In this document: piece by piece, positions 1 to 5,484 of the stretch
Position numbering within the stretch: the first letter of the stretch is position 1
Layout: each line of letters begins with the position of its first letter
Assembly: GCA_005879655.1 (NCBI GenBank)
Contig: VBJK01000060.1
Span: 1-5,484 of the forward strand
Length of the DNA stretch: 5,484 bases
Reading direction: 5' to 3'
Origin: Chloroflexota bacterium
GTDB taxonomy: Bacteria; Chloroflexota; Ktedonobacteria; Ktedonobacterales; Ktedonobacteraceae
Program-made: the position numbers and the translations under genes
Notes under the pieces: model-generated
Told to the model about the DNA's origin: nothing
Database searches by the model: none
What the model saw: only the letters and a program-made list of their open reading frames with translations

Positions 1-272
1 CCGTTGCTGTGCATGCTGTCAAACAAAGAAATGGCCAGCTCGCCTTACTGCTGATTAATAAAGATCCCGGTAAAAGTGTGAAGCCCATGGTGACAATTGC
101 AGGATATACATCAGCTACAAATGCTATGGTTTACACGTTAACTGCCAACAGCTCATCTATAGCTAATGTATCTTCTATGGACATTCATGCAGGGATACAA
201 CCAGATTTGCCTCCCTATTCACTGACAACAATTGTTCTTGCTCCTGCTCGTACAAGCGCATTACGGGTCTAA
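1..272 (+). CDS. C-terminal end of a probable secreted glycoside hydrolase (5' truncated)
   Basis: The reading frame is open from the left edge (first full codon at position 3) to a TAA at 270-272, giving 89 visible residues. A GTG at 9 is only an internal valine codon, since the frame continues upstream without a stop. The sequence reads as the last beta-sandwich domain of a glycoside hydrolase: a strand with LALLLINKDP near the start, a T/S/N-rich middle (VYTLTANSSS), and a closing LPPYSLTTIVL strand just before the end. This 'INKdp ... PPYS-t-ivL' pattern is familiar from C-terminal domains of GH44- and arabinofuranosidase-type enzymes that act on plant polysaccharides. The catalytic domain is outside the window, so family and substrate are inferred. 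It converges with the GT39 gene and overlaps it by 12 bp. Another secreted beta-sandwich protein is possible. Confidence 0.6.
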   Translation, partial: VAVHAVKQRNGQLALLLINKDPGKSVKPMVTIAGYTSATNAMVYTLTANSSSIANVSSMDIHAGIQPDLPPYSLTTIVLAPARTSALRV

Positions 273-1916
273 TGTCGAGCAGCCTAGCCCAGGTTTCAGT
301 ACCCCTTTGTGCACTTGAAATATGTCTATCTGCGTAGCACCTGATTTAAAGCTGACAATAGGTGAAGCATTTTGTAGTGCCTGTGTCACCAGTGGTAAGT
401 GGTAAAAGTTGGTATCGAACAGGAGGCCAGGCGTGGCGACGATATAGTCTATATTGCGCCAGTTGTTCTGGAACACGCCCCGCTGTATTGCTGGGTCTAG
501 CGCTACCTGCCAATAGCTATGCGAGAGTTGATAGCCGTTGCTACCCGCTATCTCGTGGAGATCGGTCCACATAGAGGGATCGATCACCATACTATTGCAT
601 TGAGCAATGTGGGTTTGTATCCACTGTAGAGCTGCTTTTTGTGTAGCTACGGCCCTGGCAGGTTTCCACAGTAAGGATGGATCTTGCTGTAAGCCGAGAG
701 CAGGACTGGTGTATTCTAGCAGCATACCCGCGCAGCAGAGGCCAAGCATGGTGACTTGCATACCTCTAAAGAGGACACCCCAGAACAGACGCCACGAGCC
801 ATGGTGCTTCTGCCACAGCTCCTGACATGTAGTGGCAACGACACCGAGTACCAGAGCCATATTGAGGGCCATGAACGGCAGTTCTGGAGCAATATAGAAG
901 TCGAGCACGAGGCTCCCACGCATGAGGAAAAGCCAGAGCGAGAGTGTCGCAATACCCATCAGACCCACGAGACGATACTTTTTGATTAAAAGGATGGAGA
1001 GCAGAGCAGCAGTACTGCCACCAATAATCAGTATCGGCTCGGCCTGCCACCAGATGCCGACCGTGTGCCAGAACTTGCTATGAGTATCGAAAAGACCGCC
1101 ATCTTTTTCTCGTCCCGCCTGCCATAGCAGAGAATCGAGCATACTCACGTGCGGCCTGCTCCCGCCCAATGGTGTTCCGTAAGGGAAGAGTTCGCCATTC
1201 AACGCCGCGAACATGACATAGTACGAGACCATCGCACTCACGATAGTCACCCAGCCAATGGTGGCGAGCCAGCGATGTGACGGGTCCGTGCGATAGAAGA
1301 CCATATAGGCAAGCACTGGCAACAGGAAGATGGCGTTTTCCTTTGAAAGAATCCCTATGCCTAATGCGACAGCACTCAACCAGACACGGTTCAGCGTCAG
1401 ACGATTGGAAAGCAAGATCAGTATGCTCAGCAGTATCCAGAATGTCACGCTATTGTCGAGTAGAACGCGTCGATGAATGTAAATAGCGTACGGAGAGAAT
1501 GCAAAGAGCAGACAGGTAATGGTTGCTACAATTGTACTATTTGATATCTTGCGCGCAATACCATAGAGCAGGAATGTCGAGCCTAGCTGGTAAATGAGCA
1601 TAAACGCGCGACCAGTCTCAATCGCAGTCCCGAAGGTATGGAAGCCACCAACCAGTAGCGTCCACAGGGCGATTTGTACCCAGCCGAGCGGGGCATGACC
1701 ATAAGTGTAGGTATATGGATCAAAACGTCCCTCTTTTACCACGGCCCAGGCTTCCGACATATAGGTTCCTTCGTCGCCCAGATAGAAGGGGTTGTCAAAC
1801 ATGGCAACTCCGTGAGCAAAGCCAGCAATGAGCAGGATGACTAGGATCAAGAGTAGCTCGGCAATCTGGCGTAATTGCTGATAAGATGTGGCTGGCTGCT
1901 TGTTGAGCATTTTCAT
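261..1916 (-). CDS. GT39/ArnT-like (GT-C fold) membrane glycosyltransferase
   Basis: A 551-residue polytopic membrane protein of normal length for the GT39 / PMT-like group, which transfers a sugar from a polyprenyl-phosphate donor on the outer face of the membrane. After a short cytoplasmic N-terminus comes a helix at about 20-38, then the first outer loop with GDEGTY (D48, E49). The acidic pair in this loop is the usual catalytic site of the family. Further support comes from RRVLLDN at 149-155, SKEN at 191-194 inside a hydrophobic run, and YIAPELPF at 341-348. About ten hydrophobic segments lie between 20 and 400. Residues about 415-551 form a hydrophilic, probably extracytoplasmic domain with WIQTHI and an ending of beta-strand character. 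The first ATG overlaps the stop of the upstream GT2 gene as ATGA. A second ATG at 1908-1910 is better spaced from the AAGGAG, so the true start may be two codons later (549 residues). Acceptor and sugar are unknown. Confidence 0.85.
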   Translation of the reverse strand: MKMLNKQPATSYQQLRQIAELLLILVILLIAGFAHGVAMFDNPFYLGDEGTYMSEAWAVVKEGRFDPYTYTYGHAPLGWVQIALWTLLVGGFHTFGTAIETGRAFMLIYQLGSTFLLYGIARKISNSTIVATITCLLFAFSPYAIYIHRRVLLDNSVTFWILLSILILLSNRLTLNRVWLSAVALGIGILSKENAIFLLPVLAYMVFYRTDPSHRWLATIGWVTIVSAMVSYYVMFAALNGELFPYGTPLGGSRPHVSMLDSLLWQAGREKDGGLFDTHSKFWHTVGIWWQAEPILIIGGSTAALLSILLIKKYRLVGLMGIATLSLWLFLMRGSLVLDFYIAPELPFMALNMALVLGVVATTCQELWQKHHGSWRLFWGVLFRGMQVTMLGLCCAGMLLEYTSPALGLQQDPSLLWKPARAVATQKAALQWIQTHIAQCNSMVIDPSMWTDLHEIAGSNGYQLSHSYWQVALDPAIQRGVFQNNWRNIDYIVATPGLLFDTNFYHLPLVTQALQNASPIVSFKSGATQIDIFQVHKGVLKPGLGCSTLDP

Positions 1917-3652
1917 CTCTCCTTCCCACCTTGCTGTTGTGCTCTACTTTCCCTATTTGCCAGTACAGGATCTTGCAGCTTATGCGTACGCGCAGCTATG
2001 TCGTCGCTTAGCTTAACTGTCGGACAATTTAGCTCTTCTACAATGCATGGAGGTATTGGCGTTTCAGGATTAATATGTGGTCTGGCAGGGACTGTGCTCC
2101 GTGGTGTTGCTGAGTGGATCGCTGGTCGGAGCAGAGTTGGCGTCTCGTCTGCATTATTGATGCTATCCAGCAAGAATATATCTGACGAGAGGATACGCAT
2201 CTCTAAGGTGTCTTCCATGGGACTATCTTTCAGGATGGCAGCACTCTCTTTAGCGATCGCTTTCAGCGCGTTGGTCGATTCTTCAACTAGGGCTTTGAGG
2301 GCCGAACTTGGTGTATTTGTAGTAGCTTTGGGTAGTGCTACGTATGATGGTGTGGTAAGAGGAGTCGCCTCGCGCTCGCTGATGCGGTGTGCTCCTACAT
2401 GTTCGGTCTTTTCCCAGTTTTGCACATGGAGCAGTGTGCGATAGAGCACCCGCACAGAGCTAATGCCGATGAGCCATTGGTATGGCAGAAAGGACAGCGC
2501 CATTTCAAGCGGCAGTAGGATAGGGAAGCGGAGACCGTATTCGCGGGTGAACATATACGCGCCTACCACAGTCGCAATGAACTGGAAGAACAAGCTGTAG
2601 AGCGGTAGGAACGAGACCATGGCAACCCACACAGGGAGTTTCATCCACAGTACCGTCAGTAGTGCGGGTATCCACAGCAGTGTGAGAGCCGCTTGCAGTA
2701 ACGGGTAGGAGAGCGTATAGAAGGCCAGCAGTTTCTGGCTGAAACGTGGCATTGCCAACCAGGTACCCTTGGCGAGGACCTGAAGAAAGCCTTGTTGCCA
2801 TCGTGTGCGTTGACGTATGAAAGAGCCGACATTGGGCGGTGTTTCTTCACGCGTGACGTGCTGCACGTCATAGACGACGCGAATCGGCTCATTCAGCACG
2901 CTCAGACGTAACCCGATATCTGCGTCTTCCGTCAGACAGGCCTCGTCCCATCCTCCTACGCGCTCTAACAGGTCGCGGCGGAAGAAGACAGTATTGCCAC
3001 CAAGTGGAATCATCCCGACTTTTGCATGGAAGTGCAGGCGACTTTTGAACCAGAAAAAGTATTCGATACAATTGTGAATTGCATACCAGTGAGTACGAAA
3101 ATTCATTAATTGCACACCGGCCTGCACAATACCCACCTTCTCTTGTAGCATTATTGTGTTGATGACATTAAAGATATCCTTGTCAATATCATCCTCAGCG
3201 TCAAAGATCGTAACTACCTGGTTAGCAGTGCTACGCAGGCCAACATTCAGTCCGTGGGGTTTGTTGATGGGTGGATCGGAGAAGGTTGCAACCTGGATCT
3301 GTGCTGAGCCGATGTCATTGATGGCACGTTGTGCCTCGGCAATAGTTTCTTGATCATCGCTATGGCAAATTACCCTAATTTCCAGCAGAGCGGACGGGTA
3401 ATCTGTCTCCCATACTCGTTTGATGGTATCGTAAATCACTGCTTGCTCATGGCGAGCAGGCAGTAAGACGGAAAAGGTAAGTTGGGGTGGTAGAAAGGTG
3501 CGTGGGCCTTGACTCGCTGCCAATTTCTCCGGGTGTTCCCATGAATAGAGCATGAGATACACTGAAAATATAGACTGTACGAAAAGAAATATCGAAACTA
3601 TAAGTGTAACTAAGGTCATCGTGCTAAAATCCCTTCTCTTGCAAGATGCCAT
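1913..3652 (-). CDS. Membrane-bound GT2 glycosyltransferase (processive-type motifs) with long C-terminal tail
   Basis: A 579-residue protein with a GT-A catalytic domain set between membrane helices, as in cellulose/hyaluronan-synthase-like and related GT2 enzymes. Helix 1 is at about 12-37. The catalytic domain (about 58-300) shows SVLLPARHE at 61-69, CHSDD ending at D100, NKPHGLNVGL at 130-139, the metal-binding FDAED (D151, D154), GGNTVFFRR at 218-226, TED at 241-243 and QRTRW (QxxRW) at 281-285. Helices follow at about 305-335, 340-368 and 378-400. It should use a nucleotide sugar on the cytoplasmic face; the product is unknown. Residues about 410-579 form a hydrophilic T/S/P/E-rich tail without a recognised domain. 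The start is uncertain: the ATG at 3652 has no Shine-Dalgarno, whereas Met12 (3617-3619) follows AAGGG at a long spacing and still keeps helix 1. The gene ends in an ATGA overlap with the GT39 gene and probably leads that operon. Confidence 0.87.
   Translation of the reverse strand: MASCKRRDFSTMTLVTLIVSIFLFVQSIFSVYLMLYSWEHPEKLAASQGPRTFLPPQLTFSVLLPARHEQAVIYDTIKRVWETDYPSALLEIRVICHSDDQETIAEAQRAINDIGSAQIQVATFSDPPINKPHGLNVGLRSTANQVVTIFDAEDDIDKDIFNVINTIMLQEKVGIVQAGVQLMNFRTHWYAIHNCIEYFFWFKSRLHFHAKVGMIPLGGNTVFFRRDLLERVGGWDEACLTEDADIGLRLSVLNEPIRVVYDVQHVTREETPPNVGSFIRQRTRWQQGFLQVLAKGTWLAMPRFSQKLLAFYTLSYPLLQAALTLLWIPALLTVLWMKLPVWVAMVSFLPLYSLFFQFIATVVGAYMFTREYGLRFPILLPLEMALSFLPYQWLIGISSVRVLYRTLLHVQNWEKTEHVGAHRISEREATPLTTPSYVALPKATTNTPSSALKALVEESTNALKAIAKESAAILKDSPMEDTLEMRILSSDIFLLDSINNADETPTLLRPAIHSATPRSTVPARPHINPETPIPPCIVEELNCPTVKLSDDIAARTHKLQDPVLANRESRAQQQGGKER
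1919..1924 (-). promoter_or_regulatory. Shine-Dalgarno AAGGAG for the GT39 gene, inside the end of the GT2 gene
   Basis: On the minus strand AAGGAG lies 2 nt before the ATG at 1916 and 8 nt before the in-frame ATG at 1910. The 8-nt spacing is the more usual one, so it favours Met3 as the start. It sits within the last codons of the GT2 gene, consistent with translational coupling through the ATGA overlap. Confidence 0.75.
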
Positions 3653-3659
3653 TGATCAT
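3624..3659 (-). other. Possible 11-codon upstream ORF overlapping the GT2 start region
   Basis: On the minus strand an ATG at 3657-3659 opens a frame of 11 codons (MINGILQEKGF) ending in TAG at 3624-3626, 4 nt before the alternative GT2 start at 3619. It overlaps the longest GT2 frame in a different phase. It has no Shine-Dalgarno and such a short frame can arise by chance. It would matter only if the GT2 start is Met12, where it could act as a leader peptide. Confidence 0.15.
3631..3635 (-). promoter_or_regulatory. Weak Shine-Dalgarno (AAGGG) before an alternative GT2 start
   Basis: The minus-strand run AGAGAAGGG ends 11 nt before the ATG at 3617-3619 (Met12 of the longest frame). This spacing is long but is the only SD-like sequence near the start; none precedes the ATG at 3650-3652. 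It therefore hints that translation begins at Met12, which would leave the first membrane helix directly at the N-terminus. Confidence 0.4.
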
Positions 3660-3731
3660 TATGGAAATTTGTGTAAACAATTATTAGTTGCTTAATCTGT
3701 ACTTCGCGTGATGACCGCTATGGTAGTCTTT

Positions 3732-3834
3732 AAAAAGAAAAAAAGGGTCTCCTGTCCTCTCCATGAACAGCTGCAAGCATGGTCATTGAGCCATCAACTG
3801 GCTCAATGACAGATCCTGCTATGTGAGACCCCTT
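3732..3834 (-). terminator. Nested stem-loop followed by T7-C-T5: probable Rho-independent terminator
   Basis: Read on the minus strand, GGGTCTC (3831-3825) pairs with GAGACCC (3751-3745), and the latter is followed at once by T7-C-T5 (3744-3732). Inside the outer stem sits a perfect 12-bp hairpin (3782-3810). A short AGCA/TGCT pairing could join the two. A G+C-rich stem running straight into a T-tract is the mark of an intrinsic terminator, and the site lies about 200 bp downstream of the permease stop. The enclosed loop of 73 nt is much longer than in a simple terminator, so a leader attenuator for the GT2 gene is an alternative. Confidence 0.55.
3782..3810. repeat. Perfect 12-bp inverted repeat with 5-nt loop
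   Basis: GTCATTGAGCCA (3782-3793) and TGGCTCAATGAC (3799-3810) are exact reverse complements separated by 5 nt. The hairpin would be stable in RNA from either strand. On neither strand is it followed directly by a T-tract, so by itself it is not a standard terminator; it is best read as the inner arm of the larger minus-strand structure. Confidence 0.85.
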
Positions 3835-3840
3835 GGACCG

Positions 3841-3867
3841 TGTATATATATGCCCAATCCAGGGCAA
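3841..3867 (-). promoter_or_regulatory. Weak promoter-like patch before the structured element
   Basis: On the minus strand TTGCCC (3867-3862) is followed after 15 nt by TATACA (3846-3841), within an alternating TA run. The spacing is shorter than the preferred 17 nt and the -35 box matches only in part. If it works, transcription would start around 3834, right at the outer stem of the 3732-3834 element, making that element the first part of the GT2 leader. The TA run may also simply be AT-rich spacer. Confidence 0.25.
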
Positions 3868-3959
3868 TAGTTTCTAGAGACAAGATTGCTGTAGATCGCG
3901 TAGATCTGCTTGATGTACTTTTTCTCCACGCGTAATGTCAGAAAACGTCGTACTTTTAG

Positions 3960-3979
3960 GAGCTATAAGCTAATAGCTC
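3960..3979. repeat. 7-bp hairpin downstream of the permease stop
   Basis: GAGCTAT (3960-3966) and ATAGCTC (3973-3979) are exact reverse complements around a 6-nt loop. On the minus strand the hairpin begins 52 nt after the permease stop and is followed by CTAAAAG, without a T-tract. It may stabilise the mRNA 3' end or be a weak terminator. Confidence 0.45.
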
Positions 3980-4031
3980 AGTTGATATAGTAACACTTAC
4001 TGGCAAAGTAGGCAAGTGGTAGCTTTCATCT

Positions 4032-5484
4032 TCATACTAAAGCAGCTCTTTGCTCTGTCTTGTGCACAAGGTGCTGAGGAATATCAGTGACAACAATACT
4101 TGGCTGCGTCAGGAAAGCGGTTTTCAGCTGTAAAGCCGTCTGGTTATGTAAGGGGAATTCCCACCAGTGAGCAACCACAAATTCGGGAAGGATGACAGTT
4201 AAGGTCTCCTCTGCATGTAGCTCGCGCATGGTCTCAACATAGGCCAGTAGTGGGCGGGTCAATGAGCGATAGGGCGACTCAATAATCACCAGAGAGGTCT
4301 CTTCCTCCTGCGCCAAATGCTTTTGTAGCCGCTGCCATTTGTCACGGATCACAGCTACATCATGGGGGTCAATAGCAACGTGCACAGCGACAACATGGGG
4401 AGAGATTGAGCGAGCGTAGGCCAGACTCTGGACGGTTGCCCGGTCTAATTCAGCAATCGGGACAATGAAGCGATGGCGAATAGCTCGTGGCAGAAGTGGC
4501 ATGGTATCATGATGGCGATAACGCGCAACATTGGTAACGACAATTTCGGGGTGGAAGAAAAGTGCAGCCTTCAGATGGAAGGATTTCGGGTGAGTAACTA
4601 AACGGAGTAGCCAGGAAGACTCTGCGATTTCAGGAACAATCACCGTCAGCGTCTCCTCTGGATGTTGCTGGTGCATAGTATGAATGTAGTTGAGCAGAGC
4701 ATGGACGACCGAACGGCGTTCTGGTTCAACTACATCCAACTGCACCCACTCATCTTCTGGCAGGCTGGCTTGCCAAGCTTCCCAATTGGCGAGCAGTGTC
4801 TCGGTTGCGTGAGGATCTTCCTTGATATGAATGGCAGTGACATGTGGTGAAATGGAACGGGCATAAGCTAGGCTCTGCTGTGTCGCTGGATTTAATGCAC
4901 CCAGTGGCACAATTAAACGGTGACGGATCTCATCTGGATGCACAGGCAAATCCGTTGTACGTTCACGCTCCACACGCAGATAGTGACTTCTGATCCCCAG
5001 GAGCATCAAGACTAGCAAGGGAATAAGGAAGACAACCACCCAGGCACCATCAAAGAATTTGGTAGAGGAGATCACCACCGCAACCAACAGCGTCATGAAT
5101 GCACCGATACCGTTAATGACCATGCTGCGTAACCAGCCTCGATGCTCATGGCGTAAATGCCACCAATGACGTACCATGCCTGCCTGAGAAAGCGTAAAGG
5201 ATATAAAGACCCCAACTGCATACAAATTGATGAGTGCGGTGGTATCTCCTTTGAACACAATAAGCAGTGAACTAGCCAGTAGCGCGAGAAAAACAATGCC
5301 CGTAGAGAATGCCAAACGATCACCGCGAAATGCAAACTGGTGAGGCAAGTAATGATCCCGTGCCAGCAGGGAGGCTAGGCGCGGAAAATCTGAGTAACTA
5401 GTATTAGCTGCCAGGACAAGGATAAAGAGCGTCGAGAGTTGGAAGACTGGATACATAAAGGCTAAGGGACCGGTAAAAATACGT
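4032..5484 (-). CDS. APC-superfamily permease, KimA-like, with duplicated UspA-like cytosolic domain (5' truncated)
   Basis: The frame is open through the right edge, so the Met at 5456 is internal and about 483 C-terminal residues are visible. Numbering from that Met, five hydrophobic segments lie at about 1-18, 51-68, 72-94, 112-131 and 138-155. The stretch between the first two (AANTSYSDFPRLASLLARD, then RGDRL) and YAVGVFISFTLSQAGM at 79-94 are typical of the APC permease group that includes the Bacillus K+/H+ symporter KimA (YdaO) and many proteins annotated as amino-acid permeases. Potassium or amino-acid transport is therefore inferred. After residue 176 come two consecutive copies of a soluble UspA-like alpha/beta domain (177-311 and 326-460). 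Relatives as I know them carry one such domain. About 300 N-terminal residues should lie beyond the window. The gene stands apart from the GT2 gene by 379 bp and probably ends at the terminator near 3740. Confidence 0.85.
   Translation of the reverse strand, partial: RIFTGPLAFMYPVFQLSTLFILVLAANTSYSDFPRLASLLARDHYLPHQFAFRGDRLAFSTGIVFLALLASSLLIVFKGDTTALINLYAVGVFISFTLSQAGMVRHWWHLRHEHRGWLRSMVINGIGAFMTLLVAVVISSTKFFDGAWVVVFLIPLLVLMLLGIRSHYLRVERERTTDLPVHPDEIRHRLIVPLGALNPATQQSLAYARSISPHVTAIHIKEDPHATETLLANWEAWQASLPEDEWVQLDVVEPERRSVVHALLNYIHTMHQQHPEETLTVIVPEIAESSWLLRLVTHPKSFHLKAALFFHPEIVVTNVARYRHHDTMPLLPRAIRHRFIVPIAELDRATVQSLAYARSISPHVVAVHVAIDPHDVAVIRDKWQRLQKHLAQEEETSLVIIESPYRSLTRPLLAYVETMRELHAEETLTVILPEFVVAHWWEFPLHNQTALQLKTAFLTQPSIVVTDIPQHLVHKTEQRAALV
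4077..4481 (-). repeat. UspA-like domain, copy 2 of a tandem duplication within the permease
   Basis: This segment encodes residues 326-460, starting IRHRFIVP, with the shared QSLAYARSISPHV and EETLTVILPE motifs, and ending with IVVTDI. The LLxNQTAL-like run (PLHNQTALQLK, 435-445) just before the end resembles the closing part of the single domain in related permeases, so this copy is probably the ancestral one and copy 1 the insertion. That ordering is inference from memory of the family. Confidence 0.8.
4524..4928 (-). repeat. UspA-like domain, copy 1 of a tandem duplication within the permease
   Basis: This segment encodes residues 177-311 (numbered from the Met at 5456). It begins IRHRLIVP, contains QSLAYARSISPHV (193-205 region) and EETLTVIVPE (267-276), and ends with the strand IVVTNV. 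It aligns without gaps with copy 2 at 149 residues (447 bp) further on, with about 60 of 134 positions identical by hand count. The nucleotide sequences have diverged clearly, so the duplication is old. Confidence 0.85.

Larger units (their letters stand above)
3653..4031. other. 379-bp non-coding stretch between the permease and the GT2 gene
   Basis: No credible gene lies here. It follows the stop of the permease and precedes the GT2 start, both on the minus strand. It therefore should hold the permease terminator and the promoter of the glycosyltransferase pair. It contains a nested stem-loop with a T-tract (3732-3834), an AT-rich promoter-like patch (3841-3867), a small GC inverted repeat TGCCC/GGGCA (3851-3866), a short inverted repeat AGATC/GATCT (3893-3907) and a 7-bp hairpin (3960-3979). 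Positions 3653-3720 are A+T rich, with a TTGT-TTAC-ACAA partial palindrome on the minus strand, but show no convincing -35/-10 pair. Confidence 0.8.

Noticed and set aside
716..1050. Several 70-95-codon frames on both strands inside the GT39 gene
   Set aside because: They overlap a clearly coding membrane-protein frame, lack recognisable motifs and have no supporting start signals.
2253..2260. GCGATCGC, the HIP1 palindrome abundant in cyanobacteria
   Set aside because: A single copy inside a coding region is expected by chance, and nothing else in the window points to cyanobacteria.
1875..2444. A 189-codon plus-strand open frame opposite the GT2 tail
   Set aside because: It is wholly antisense to the continuous GT2 frame, its product is Cys/Ser-rich with no domain pattern, and no Shine-Dalgarno stands out. 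It is best explained by base composition of the tail.
3653..3720. A -10-like CATAAT on the minus strand just before the GT2 start
   Set aside because: No acceptable -35 box lies 16-18 nt upstream, and a start there would fall inside or beyond the longest coding frame.
3743..3834. MITE-like element: near-perfect terminal inverted repeats AAGGGTCTC / GAGACCCCTT around an internal palindrome
   Set aside because: No target-site duplication is visible at the flanks, and the T-tract beside one arm explains the pattern better as a terminator. A genome search for other copies would decide.
3962..4025. tRNA-like segment: TAGCTCAGTTGATATAGTA resembles a tRNA D-arm, with a CTTAC/GTAGG stem and 7-nt loop after it
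   Set aside because: The loop lacks U33, there is no GGTTCGA-type T-arm, and no acceptor stem closes it. The D-arm match is probably chance.

Overview
The window looks like chromosomal DNA of a free-living bacterium with about 50% G+C. The protein types suggest a Chloroflexota genome, perhaps a Ktedonobacteria-like one: a secreted-type glycoside hydrolase tail, a GT39-type membrane glycosyltransferase, a GT2 synthase, and an APC permease with cytosolic UspA-like domains. That placement is inferred from the general look of the proteins, not from a marker gene. No rRNA, tRNA, CRISPR array, transposase or phage gene was found.

Layout from left to right. Positions 1-272 (+) hold the last 89 codons of a gene entering from the left, probably a glycoside hydrolase ending in a beta-sandwich domain. 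Positions 261-1916 (-) encode a multi-membrane-span GT39/ArnT-like (GT-C) glycosyltransferase, whose 3' end overlaps the first gene convergently by 12 bp. Positions 1913-3652 (-) encode a membrane GT2 glycosyltransferase with DxD-like, TED and QxxRW motifs and an unusual tail of about 170 residues. It lies upstream of the GT39 gene and overlaps it by 4 bp (ATGA), so the two form a translationally coupled pair. Positions 3653-4031 are a 379-bp non-coding stretch with several inverted repeats, including a strong nested stem-loop followed by a T-tract on the minus strand. Positions 4032-5484 (-) encode the C-terminal two-thirds or so of an APC-superfamily permease (KimA-like), cut by the right edge.

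The GT2/GT39 pair probably builds or decorates a cell-surface glycan: GT2 on the cytoplasmic face with a nucleotide sugar, GT39 on the outer face with a polyprenyl-phosphate sugar. The actual substrates cannot be read from sequence. The permease seems to be a separate transcription unit ending in the intergenic stretch.

Nothing here is clearly a new system. The two points most worth following up are the exact, gap-free tandem duplication of the permease's cytosolic domain (149-residue period) and the structured intergenic element at 3732-3834, which may be a plain terminator or a leader attenuator for the glycosyltransferase pair.
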